The translations under genes were made by a program, and so were the position numbers. Below are positions 1 through 6,966 of a DNA stretch of 64,000 bases, piece after piece. The stretch comes from Methanococcoides sp052057775. GTDB lineage: Archaea; Halobacteriota; Methanosarcinia; Methanosarcinales; Methanosarcinaceae. The notes under the pieces are model-generated. The model did not search any database. It had not been told where the DNA came from and saw only the letters and a list, made by a program, of their open reading frames with translations. Numbering within the stretch: position 1 is the stretch's first letter; each line of letters begins with the position of its first letter. The stretch spans positions 1,612,001-1,676,000 of the forward strand of contig NZ_CP195121.1 in assembly GCF_052057775.1 (NCBI RefSeq), written 5' to 3'.

Positions 1-37
1 TTCCGAAACTTATCAGTATACCTTGTTTAATTCCCAT
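1..37 (-). CDS. N-terminus of a secreted/surface protein (cut by the window edge)
   Basis: Only the first 12 codons are in the window, read leftwards from an ATG at 37. They read MGIKQGILISFG, closely like the signal peptide start of the beta-propeller protein at 592 (MIIKQSILICFG), so this is probably a paralogue transcribed divergently. A strong GGTGGTGG ribosome site lies just upstream. The preceding leader is an almost exact inverted copy of the one in front of the gene at 4711. The function of the rest cannot be seen. Confidence 0.6.
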   Translation of the reverse strand, partial: MGIKQGILISFG

Positions 38-216
38 TATTTCCACCACCTTATTGATTACAATCTTAAGATCCCTCTACATCTGTAGAGATCATTATCA
101 ATAAGGCAGGACATGCCCGGAATTTCCAAGTTCAAAAAAGGCAGCGATGCCTTGTCGACCCCCCCACAGACAAGCATAAATCTCTAACTAAAAATTGTAC
201 TCGATCCTATTTATAC
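38..216 (-). promoter_or_regulatory. Promoter and structured 5' leader of the left-edge gene
   Basis: On the minus strand a TATAAATA box lies at about 208-215, so transcription should start near 185 and leave a leader of about 145 nt. The leader holds a G-rich box followed by GACAAGGC and GCTGCC, and then a long stem in which 97-106 pairs perfectly with 49-58. Inside it a second hairpin pairs 85-90 with 75-80. The outer stem runs into the GG of the ribosome site. The whole block is an inverted near-copy of 4500-4705. Confidence 0.6.
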
Positions 217-286
217 ATTATCAAAAAATAGTATATGTTACTTAAATATATTAATATTTATTATGGGTTATAACATTGCTAACAAA

Positions 287-351
287 GTAGGCAAAAGTGA
301 CCAGATACTTTATTGATAATATCTGTTTTTATTATCCCACTCAGTTAACAA
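287..351 (+). repeat. 65-nt upstream element, copy 1
   Basis: This 65-nt block is repeated in the same orientation at 4407-4471 with only two differences (305 and 342). It starts with GTAGGCAAAAGTGACCAG and ends at AGTTAACAA. Each copy lies 60 to 130 nt upstream of the TATA box of a surface-protein gene with the shared leader, so it may be an activator or repressor site. It is the only part of the upstream region kept almost unchanged between genes whose proteins differ. Confidence 0.6.
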
Positions 352-410
352 TATTAAAACCAATAATATATATTATTATATTTATGTAATATGGGGTTTT
401 CTTTAAGAAT

Positions 411-591
411 GTATTTATAAGACAAAATAGAAATTTAAATTAGAAGTTCATATTCGTCTCTGGGGGAAGACAAGGCGGCGCTGCCATTTATTTATGCCTG
501 ATGGTTTTTGGTATGTTCTGGCTTTAGTTATACTGATCTATACTGAAGTGGATGATCCTGAAGAAACGAATATTATGAGATGGTGGAAGTA
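411..591 (+). promoter_or_regulatory. Promoter and variant structured leader of the propeller gene
   Basis: A TTTATAA box lies at about 413-420, giving an expected start near 440. The leader then carries GTCTCTGGGGGAAGACAAGG followed by GCGGCGCTGCC, the same G-rich and GACAAGGC/GCTGCC pattern as the leaders at 38-185 and 4540-4710. A hairpin of CTTTAG-TATA pairing with TATA-CTGAAG follows at about 523-549. The sequence has drifted but the layout is preserved. It ends in a GGTGG ribosome site at 582-586. Confidence 0.5.
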
Positions 592-1758
592 ATGATAATT
601 AAACAAAGTATACTGATTTGTTTTGGAATGGCTTTGCTATTAATGACCATTGGAACAGCATCAGTGGTAGCACAGGGTATGGAAACACCAATCTGTACAA
701 ATCCCGATAGACAAGTGAATCCTGCCATCTCTGGTGACAGGATCGTCTGGATGGATGTGCGCAATGGGAACTGGGATATCCACATGTATGACCTTTCAGT
801 TGCCATGGAAACACCAATCTGTACCAACCTGTATATCCTCTTAACTGCCATGGAATCACCAATCTGTATCAATCCCGATAAACAAGCGAATCCTGCCATC
901 TCCGACAACAAAATTGTCTGGATGGATGATCGCAATTGGAACGAAGATATCTACATGTATGACCTTTCAACTGACACGGAAACACCAATCTGTATAAATC
1001 TCGATTATCAAGGATCTCCTTCCATCTCCGGTGACAGGGTAGTCTGGGAGGATAACCGTAATGGAGAAGCAGATATCTACATGTATGACCTTTCAACTGG
1101 CACGGAAATACCAATCTGTACAAATCCTGCGGATCAAGAGTCCCCTTCCATCTCCGGTGACAGGATCGCCTGGATTGATTGGCGTAATGGAGAAGCAGAT
1201 ATCTACATGTATGACCTTTCAACTGGCACGGAAATACCAATCTGTACAAATCTCGGTTATCAAGGATCTCCTTTTATCTCTGGCGACAGGATCGTCTGGA
1301 TGGATATGCGCAATGGGAACTGGGATGTCTACATGTATGACCTTTCAACTGAAACGGAAATACCAATCTGTACTGATCTCACGAATCAATTGTTCCCTTC
1401 CATCTCCGGTGACAGGATCGTCTGGGAAGATAGGCGTAATGGAGAAGCAGATGTCTACATGTATGATCTTTCAACTGCCATGGAAACACCAATCTGTACA
1501 AATCCAGGTAAACAAGTTAATCCTGCCATCTCCGGCAACAGAATTGTCTGGACTGATTGGAATAATGGGGATGCAGATGTCTACATGTACGATCTCGCTG
1601 TGAAGTTGGATGAGGACGGCGTCTTGGAAAAAGGTGAACCCGTCAAAAGTGTGATTCTTGAAGAAAATTTGGATGATAAGACAATTCCTGTATTTTTAAC
1701 TCTTGGAACGATTGCAATACTTGGTCTGGCATTCCTGTTTCTACGTAAGAAAGAGTAA
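592..1758 (+). CDS. Secreted TolB-like beta-propeller surface protein
   Basis: The protein has a signal peptide (residues 1-25), seven full repeats of about 42 residues, and a C-terminal membrane helix ending in LRKKE that should anchor it outside the cell. Each repeat carries PAISGDRIVW, a D-x-RNG turn and a D-I/V-YMYDLST strand, as in TolB/PD40-type propellers; seven repeats fit a seven-bladed propeller. A 15-residue remnant of an eighth repeat sits between repeats 1 and 2. ATG 592 is preferred to the in-frame ATG at 580 because GGTGG lies 6 nt upstream of 592. The substrate is unknown; adhesion or cell-envelope function is likely. A strong hairpin terminator follows. Confidence 0.85.
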   Translation: MIIKQSILICFGMALLLMTIGTASVVAQGMETPICTNPDRQVNPAISGDRIVWMDVRNGNWDIHMYDLSVAMETPICTNLYILLTAMESPICINPDKQANPAISDNKIVWMDDRNWNEDIYMYDLSTDTETPICINLDYQGSPSISGDRVVWEDNRNGEADIYMYDLSTGTEIPICTNPADQESPSISGDRIAWIDWRNGEADIYMYDLSTGTEIPICTNLGYQGSPFISGDRIVWMDMRNGNWDVYMYDLSTETEIPICTDLTNQLFPSISGDRIVWEDRRNGEADVYMYDLSTAMETPICTNPGKQVNPAISGNRIVWTDWNNGDADVYMYDLAVKLDEDGVLEKGEPVKSVILEENLDDKTIPVFLTLGTIAILGLAFLFLRKKE

Positions 1759-1764
1759 ACTTAA

Positions 1765-1814
1765 ATAAGGGTTTAAAATCTGATAAAACAGATTTTAATC
1801 CTTATCTGTTTTTA
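1765..1814 (+). terminator. Hairpin terminator after the propeller gene
   Basis: A long, almost perfect hairpin (ATAAGG plus TTAAAATCTG, loop ATAAAA, then CAGATTTTAA and CCTTAT) is followed directly by a T-rich run. Confidence 0.75.
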
Positions 1815-1827
1815 TTCACCCTGCTCA

Positions 1828-1995
1828 CTATTTCGCCTTTTTCATGCCGACACAGGCACCTATAAAAATGAGAAACAGAGCACTAATTCCTGAGATTTAT
1901 TCTGCTGGCGGCTGTCCGGTTAAACAACCCACTGCACTGCTAACAAACAGAACCATTCCCAGTACCACCAGTAATCCACTGTTTTTTGTTTTCAT
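1828..1995 (-). pseudogene. Small lipoprotein/PGF-like protein broken by an in-frame stop
   Basis: From ATG 1995 the frame gives a 32-residue peptide with a typical signal sequence and lipobox (SSAVGC), ending in TAA at 1897-1899. The same frame then continues without another stop as a hydrophobic stretch ISGISALFLIFIGACVG and MKKAK, ending in TAG at 1828. This second part looks like the C-terminal anchor of a PGF-CTERM-type surface protein. Either the central part was lost, leaving a remnant with a nonsense codon, or the first 32 residues form a tiny lipoprotein. No good ribosome site is seen. Confidence 0.3.
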
Positions 1996-2328
1996 TTTTA
2001 TTCGACCCACATCATTTGTTGCTTATTTTCCAGATTGCAATACTGGATATAAGCTAATTGCTACAACTGCAGAAACTAGAGTATCATTTTATGCAAATGG
2101 ATTATTGCTCACTGCCTTCCGTTTCATATAATGGAGAGAGTCTTTGTGCAAGAGAATATAGAAATCGAGTAAAGGAAACGAAGTTCAAGGTACTTATACA
2201 CAACTTTGACATAACTCTTAAGGTTGTGTCTTTAGTTTGGTTCAGGATTTCAATAAAACCAAAAAGTGTCTAATTATCTATATATGCGATAAATTTTAAT
2301 TTATGTATAAAGAGGAGAAGGTACATTT
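1996..2328. other. Intergenic region
   Basis: No convincing gene is seen here. A TATA-like CTATATATG at about 2277-2285 and the ribosome site GAGGAGAAGGT at about 2310-2321 serve the lipoprotein gene that follows. Confidence 0.4.
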
Positions 2329-2781
2329 ATGCAAAGATCAACTTTGGTTGCAGCAGTGGCTTTAGTAGTTTTACTCTCTCTTGTGGGAACTGGTTGTGTT
2401 TATATCAATAATTCTCAACAGGAAAATGATGCCCAGTTGAATTTAATATATAATAGCTCCCATGCCATCGAAATTACGATGAATGACCCGATTGTATCCG
2501 AGTATATGTCACGTTACTACTCTGAACCAGATTGGAGGGTAATCAGAACAACTCTTGTTCATGAAACACCTTCCGACCAGTATGACACTGCTATGCAGGA
2601 ATACAATGTTTGGAAAGTTGAGATCATGGAACGCAGTTGCGCTTGTCAGGGCGTAAATGACCTATATGTTCTGGAAGGTTATGTATCAGCAGATACTGGT
2701 GAGTTGCTGGAAGTATCAAAAATGAAGATTTCAGAGAGTAATTATGACAAACAAACATGTGCTTCGACAGTATGTCACTGA
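2329..2781 (+). CDS. Lipoprotein of unknown function
   Basis: The protein of 150 residues begins with a lipoprotein signal sequence ending in the lipobox VGTGC (Cys 23), so it should be anchored on the outside of the membrane. The mature part has four cysteines, two in CAC and two in the tail CASTVCH, which may be redox active or bind metal. I do not recognise the family. It starts an operon with a thioredoxin-like protein and a CcdA-like protein, so it may be a partner or substrate of their thiol relay. A good ribosome site supports the start. Confidence 0.65.
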   Translation: MQRSTLVAAVALVVLLSLVGTGCVYINNSQQENDAQLNLIYNSSHAIEITMNDPIVSEYMSRYYSEPDWRVIRTTLVHETPSDQYDTAMQEYNVWKVEIMERSCACQGVNDLYVLEGYVSADTGELLEVSKMKISESNYDKQTCASTVCH

Positions 2782-2788
2782 ATAATGA

Positions 2789-3151
2789 GTGTTTTCATTA
2801 ATCCTTATGCTTGCGATTTCTAACATAGTTACTGTTTCGGCAACCCAGTCAGACGAAGTGATGATCGAATATTTTTACGAGGATGTATGCCTGAAATGCC
2901 AGCAAGCATCTCCGATCATAGATTCGGTAATCAGCAGGCACGGCAACATCAATTATACAAGTCATAACATAGCGACCTCCTATTCTATAATGAAAGAATA
3001 CGGAGTCTACACTGTTCCTGCTATTGTCATAAACAAAAGTACGGTTATCAGCTATTCCGATTACGAGGGAGACGCTGTGTTACTTGAAAACCTGCTTGTA
3101 GAAGCTATTAAGAACGCAGCACCAATTCCGGATAATGGCACTCCCCTTTGA
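2789..3151 (+). CDS. Secreted thioredoxin-fold protein
   Basis: This 120-residue protein has a signal peptide (residues 1-19) and a thioredoxin fold with the active-site CLKC at residues 34-37 and the cis-proline segment VYTVPAIVI. It should catalyse disulfide exchange outside the membrane. The start is GTG, 7 nt after the lipoprotein gene; an ATG at 2785 is in the wrong frame. Its 3' end overlaps the start of the CcdA-like gene, which could supply electrons across the membrane. Confidence 0.8.
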   Translation: MFSLILMLAISNIVTVSATQSDEVMIEYFYEDVCLKCQQASPIIDSVISRHGNINYTSHNIATSYSIMKEYGVYTVPAIVINKSTVISYSDYEGDAVLLENLLVEAIKNAAPIPDNGTPL

Positions 3152-3852
3152 ATGAAAACGGTGATGAAGACGCCATTCTCTTTGAACTTTCATCGACAAT
3201 TGTTCTGCTCGCCGGCTTCAATCCCTGCCTTCTCGCAGTGCTTGCATTTCTGGCTTCGATCACAATATCCTCCAATGGAGGAAAAAAAGAAATGCTGATC
3301 ATCATCGGTGGTTTCTGCGCTGGCATATTCACCACTTACATGATAGCCGGAATAAGTTTCCTGAAAGCCGTTACGATCCTCCCAGCATCAAGGGATTTTA
3401 TCACATTATTCATGACGTTATTGATAGGAGTCCTTGGTATCTGGCACATCTATGATGCATACCACCTCCGGTACCACTCAAAATCGACCTTCAAAACGCC
3501 GGGTTCAATTGTATCTTTTATGAACAAAATACACGAAAAAAACGCTTTTGCTTTATCGTTTTTTGCAGGCGGTTTATTTTCATTGGTCAAAGCTCCCTGC
3601 GTAGGTGCCGTTTATCTTTCAATTCTGGACATGTTAATAGCAAGGACAGACCTGCTGGAAGGAGTTGTATATCTTTTCGTCTACAATTTCGGAGTCGTAC
3701 TTCCAGTGTTAGTACTTGGTGTATTTCTGGCGTTTGGGCTAAGTCCTGAAACTGTAATGCAATTCAGGGACAAAAGACGCTCTGCGATAAGGTTTGTTAC
3801 AGGTATCGTATTATTATTACTTGCTCTACTTTTACATTTAAATTTGATATAA
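3148..3852 (+). CDS. CcdA/DsbD-like membrane electron carrier
   Basis: This 234-residue protein has about six membrane helices and the two conserved cysteines of the CcdA/DsbD transmembrane family: Cys 27 in FNPCLLA and Cys 151 in KAPCVGA. Such proteins pass reducing power from cytoplasmic thioredoxin to thiols outside the membrane. The frame opens with TTG 3148, overlapping the stop of the thioredoxin gene as TTGA; a nearby ATG at 3152 is out of frame. Translational coupling with the thioredoxin-like partner is likely. The usual role in cytochrome c maturation is possible but not shown here. Confidence 0.8.
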   Translation: MNENGDEDAILFELSSTIVLLAGFNPCLLAVLAFLASITISSNGGKKEMLIIIGGFCAGIFTTYMIAGISFLKAVTILPASRDFITLFMTLLIGVLGIWHIYDAYHLRYHSKSTFKTPGSIVSFMNKIHEKNAFALSFFAGGLFSLVKAPCVGAVYLSILDMLIARTDLLEGVVYLFVYNFGVVLPVLVLGVFLAFGLSPETVMQFRDKRRSAIRFVTGIVLLLLALLLHLNLI

Positions 3853-3954
3853 AATATAGTAGAGGTAACCAATGTTATTCACTACCTTCAACCTTTAATA
3901 TTCTTCAGCAGCCATATCATGTTCTATTCAAAAATGAGCTTATTCTGCAATCCA

Positions 3955-4130
3955 GCATTCGATTCAACCTCCCTCTCATATAAACATTGAGGGTAAACGA
4001 TATATTGTTTCTCTTGTTTTTGCTGCATGTAATGAAGATTTCTTTTAGAGAAATTCATCTTCTTCATTCAATGTAGAACAGTTAAAAACAACTTCTACAA
4101 CTCTTAAGATATTGTGCGCTGTACTGAACA
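3955..4130 (+). repeat. Dispersed repeat, copy 1, upstream of tRNA-Leu
   Basis: A non-coding block with a core CATTGAGGGTAAA near its start and ACTTCTACAACTCTTAAGAT at 4091-4110. Related sequence occurs near 5535-5695, 17735-17800, 34910-35061 and 36470-36560, and a tail match near 17050. Copies are diverged. Two of them run into tRNA-like sequence, and CTTAAGA is itself a Leu(UAA) anticodon loop, so part of the family may derive from tRNA genes. Confidence 0.35.
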
Positions 4131-4152
4131 AAAATTCAGAAAAAATTCATTT

Positions 4153-4237
4153 GCGAGGGTTGCCCAGCCAGGTCAAAGGCGTCGGACTTAAGATCCGATT
4201 TCGAAGGAATTCAAGGGTTCGAATCCCTTCCCTAGCA
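4153..4237 (+). tRNA. tRNA-Leu (anticodon UAA)
   Basis: The 85 nt fold as a class II tRNA: acceptor GCGAGGG with CCCTAGC plus discriminator A, D arm GCC...GGC with AGCCAGGTCAAA, anticodon stem TCGGA/TCCGA around loop CTTAAGA, a 14-nt variable region, and T arm AAGGG-TTCGAAT-CCCTT. CCA is not encoded. The third acceptor pair is a G-A mismatch, which is unusual and could mean a weakened or decaying gene. The rest of the fold is intact. Confidence 0.75.
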
Positions 4238-4406
4238 CTCGTTTTCTGGAATATAGGTAAGTGTAAAAAACCGAAATCTCTAAATTTTCAGATGATAGAT
4301 TTCTAGTAAAGTCTAGAATACTTACAACATATTTGGAGTAAGCCTTGCTTAGAATCTTGTGTTTTCAGCTATGATATTTTGATATTTAATAGCTAAGATT
4401 GTATCC

Positions 4407-4471
4407 GTAGGCAAAAGTGACCAGCTACTTTATTGATAATATCTGTTTTTATTATCCCACTTAGTTAACAA
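4407..4471 (+). repeat. 65-nt upstream element, copy 2
   Basis: Direct repeat of 287-351, with two differences in 65 nt. It lies about 60 nt upstream of the TATA box of the gene at 4711. Confidence 0.6.
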
Positions 4472-4474
4472 AGT

Positions 4475-4710
4475 TACATCCCACGGTAAATATTAATATA
4501 TTTATCTAACATATACTATTTTTTGATAATGTATATATAGGATCGAGTACAATTTTTAGTTAGAGATTTATGCTTGTCTGTGGGGGGTCGACAAGGCATC
4601 ACTGCCTTTTTTGAACTTGGAAATTCCGGGCATGTCCTGCCTTATTGATAATGATCTCTACAGATGTAGAGGGATTTTAAGATTGTAATCAATAAGGTGG
4701 GACAAAATAA
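4475..4710 (+). promoter_or_regulatory. Promoter and structured leader of the gene at 4711
   Basis: The TATATATA box at about 4531-4539 predicts a start near 4560 and a leader of about 150 nt. The leader has a G-rich box, GACAAGGC and CACTGCC, then a long stem pairing 4640-4649 (CCTTATTGAT) with 4688-4697 (ATCAATAAGG). An inner hairpin CTCTAC-AGAT-GTAGAG lies at 4656-4671. The last two bases of the outer stem are the first two of the GGTGG ribosome site (4696-4700), so folding could reduce translation. The block matches the inverted copy at the left edge almost base for base. Confidence 0.6.
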
Positions 4711-5400
4711 ATGAAAAATATAATGGGAATTATCGCAGCTATGCTCTGCATCTTCTTACTCGCAACTGTCGGTGTGGGCGCCGCTGAAGAACAACAGAAA
4801 CTGCCCCCTCGGTATCGCGTGGTGCAGTTCGATGTGACATATCACGACGAGATCGTCGGCAAGCTAAGCGTGAACACGAACCAGTGGACGTATGTACTTA
4901 ATGCACATGGACTAGAGCCCGACACGGAATACCACTTCTACTGTCGGGGTAAGTTCTTTTCGATCAACAATGAAACAGCCAACGAATACGGCAATCTGCA
5001 CATGAAAGGTGAGTGGCCGCAGGAGATAGATGTTGTAGGAACCACTCCAGAGTTTGCTGTGGGGGAGAGGCTGCCCTTGGGTACTTGGTGTTATACGCCA
5101 CAGTTCACTGTAAAATGCTACGTAGGGTTGCTTAGGTCAACGGTCTGGGGCACGCTCACAGATTCCAGCGGAAATCCACTACCAGACCAACTCATAACAG
5201 TCTTTTGGTATGATAAGAAGACTGACACCTGGGAGGCATGGTTTTCGGTAACAACCGATACAGACGGTGCATTTAAAGTGACATCAAGTCTCACTCCTAA
5301 AAACGGTGTTAAGGCAATCAGTTATGAAGGCGAATATGATGGAACCACGTATTGTGATACGTGGGCCTATGCTACCTATGAATCAGGAGTTCAATTGTAA
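4711..5400 (+). CDS. Secreted protein with a Cna-B/carboxypeptidase-regulatory-like end
   Basis: The 229-residue protein has a signal peptide ending near GVGAAE (residue 25) and no clear membrane anchor. The C-terminal part (about 140-215) reads like a beta-sandwich of the carboxypeptidase-regulatory or Cna-B type (GTLTDSSGNPLP, then VTTDTDGAFKVTSS). The first part has a Y-x-L-N...GLEPDTEYHFYCRG pattern seen in beta-rich extracellular modules. The function is unknown. It shares upstream element and leader with the two other surface genes. The N-terminus is followed by a good hairpin terminator beyond its stop. Confidence 0.75.
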   Translation: MKNIMGIIAAMLCIFLLATVGVGAAEEQQKLPPRYRVVQFDVTYHDEIVGKLSVNTNQWTYVLNAHGLEPDTEYHFYCRGKFFSINNETANEYGNLHMKGEWPQEIDVVGTTPEFAVGERLPLGTWCYTPQFTVKCYVGLLRSTVWGTLTDSSGNPLPDQLITVFWYDKKTDTWEAWFSVTTDTDGAFKVTSSLTPKNGVKAISYEGEYDGTTYCDTWAYATYESGVQL

Positions 5401-5468
5401 TAGTAATTGCATACTCTCATACGGGTAGTAAAGGGAAAACGTGCGGTAATTGAAATGAAAACGCACAT

Positions 5469-5495
5469 AGGGGGGCGTTCGCGCCTCCTTTTTCA
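5469..5495 (+). terminator. GC-rich hairpin terminator
   Basis: GGGGGGCG, loop TTCG, CGCCTCC and then TTTTT: a compact stem-loop with a stable tetraloop and T run, 70 nt after the preceding stop codon. Confidence 0.7.
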
Positions 5496-5529
5496 CTTCT
5501 ACATGAGATTTTGTTTTTTCCTTTATAGC

Positions 5530-5735
5530 TTTTAGCATCTCCAATCTTTCTCTACATGTGCATTCAATGTAAATGGTTTATCACTCTTAGTGTTCTGTTT
5601 CATGCAATGCAAAGTACCTTTGGAGAAGCCCCTTTCTTCGATTCTATGCAGAACAGGCAAAAACAACTTCTACAACTCTTAAGATCTGGTATGGAAAGAT
5701 ATCGAGGGTTCGAATCCCCCCGCATCGTACATTTT
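5530..5735 (+). repeat. Dispersed repeat, copy 2, ending in a tRNA-like 3' half
   Basis: The block resembles 3955-4110 (CATTCAATGTAAATGG, TGTTCTGTTTCATG, then ACTTCTACAACTCTTAAGAT at 5665-5684). It ends in GAGGGTTCGAATCCCC at about 5704-5719, a T arm, and CGCATCG, which resembles an acceptor end. No matching 5' acceptor strand is seen, so this is a tRNA pseudogene or remnant attachment site rather than a working tRNA. No protein gene is supported between 5496 and 5904. Confidence 0.4.
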
Positions 5736-5904
5736 TGAAAAATGCATGTATAAAGCGGGAAAATACAGCTCCCGGAATTACTTATAATATGCCTTACCCT
5801 ATTATTATGACAATCCGATCTCAACATATTTTAAATAGCCTTATACCAGAAGATCTGCCGATCTCTTAAGGTAGAATATATTAAATAAATTGGATAAAAT
5901 AAAA

Positions 5905-6846
5905 TTAATCGTTATTTTTGTTTTTCTTTCTGAATAAGCAACACACTCCAACCATGATCAAGGTACTTAAAGTGTTAACAAATGGTATTCTGGCGACTTC
6001 TCTATTACTGATGTGATTATTGTAAATATGATTTTCAGTATAGTCTGCTTCGATTCCTTCACTATTATTTATTAGAAAATTATCGTTCAATGTATTGTTA
6101 TTGGATATGTCCAGAGAGATTCCATTCTTACCATTCGAGCTTATAGTGTTATTGTTAATTTTATTATTGTTGGAACTAATAAATGAAATTCCATCCAGGC
6201 GGTTTGAATATATTGTATTATTGCTGAATCTGTTATTGTTTGATGCCTCCAGAACGATTCCATTCCATATGTTTGAGTATATGGTATTGTTTCTTAGGTC
6301 ATTACTATCTGAGCGCTCAAGAAAGATTCCATCAAAAATGCTTGAGTATATTGTGTTATTGATGAGAGTATTGTTACTGGAAGATGCAAGCTCAATACCA
6401 TTCTCATTGTTTGACAGGATGTTGTTGCTAATTATACATTCATGAACTTCGTCGAGATAAATTCCGGCTTTTGCAGGACCATGAGTGCCTTTTATACTAA
6501 AACCACCGATGATCACATTATTTGAGGTTATATGGAAAACATGATCATTTTCCCTAGCTTGAATCGTAGTTTCATTAGGGATTCCTGAATTAGATATTAT
6601 TGTTAATGGTTTGTTTATGTCCAAATTTTCATTATAAGTGCCAGGGTTAACAAGAATAATATCTCCAGAATTTGCATTGTCTATTGCATCTTGTATACGG
6701 GTATAATTTGCTTCTGGATCGTCATTGACAGTGATAGTGGCAGCAGAAACGGCACCTGTAATAATTATCAGGAAAAATACTGCTATCAACAACTGGATCA
6801 TTTTATATCTACTTAACATTCCCATTATCCTTTTAAGAAGCATCAT
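5905..6846 (-). CDS. NosD-like parallel beta-helix surface protein
   Basis: The protein of about 313 residues has an N-terminal membrane/signal segment, a start motif ITVNDDPEANYTRIQDAID typical of NosD/CASH proteins, and a run of 22-24-residue beta-helix repeats built around SNNTLxNNTIYSN. It ends in a hydrophobic helix and CCLFRKKNKNND, a membrane anchor. It should lie outside the cell as part of the envelope; no catalytic motif is evident. ATG 6846 is chosen because GTGGGG lies just upstream; an in-frame GTG at 6855 is also possible. It is a smaller relative of the proteins at 42325 and 45363. Confidence 0.85.
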   Translation of the reverse strand: MMLLKRIMGMLSRYKMIQLLIAVFFLIIITGAVSAATITVNDDPEANYTRIQDAIDNANSGDIILVNPGTYNENLDINKPLTIISNSGIPNETTIQARENDHVFHITSNNVIIGGFSIKGTHGPAKAGIYLDEVHECIISNNILSNNENGIELASSSNNTLINNTIYSSIFDGIFLERSDSNDLRNNTIYSNIWNGIVLEASNNNRFSNNTIYSNRLDGISFISSNNNKINNNTISSNGKNGISLDISNNNTLNDNFLINNSEGIEADYTENHIYNNHISNREVARIPFVNTLSTLIMVGVCCLFRKKNKNND

Positions 6847-6966
6847 AGACCCCACATGTTATCATTACTAATTCCTATGTTGCAAAGCAGGTAAAAACCA
6901 CACGGTTATCTTGCTATCAAAATAATTTAACTGTTTGTTGTGATTAATGATTTTGTCATAATTATT

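Noticed and set aside
1061..1603. Second long frame inside the propeller gene.
   Set aside because: Out-of-frame reading of the 126-nt repeats; no start signal of its own.
1844..2131. Plus-strand open frame of 95 codons after the propeller terminator.
   Set aside because: No ribosome site; the minus strand of the same DNA gives a lipoprotein signal and anchor, which is more convincing.
4112..4306. Open frame of 64 codons across the tRNA-Leu gene.
   Set aside because: It is the tRNA read in one frame; the tRNA fold explains the sequence.
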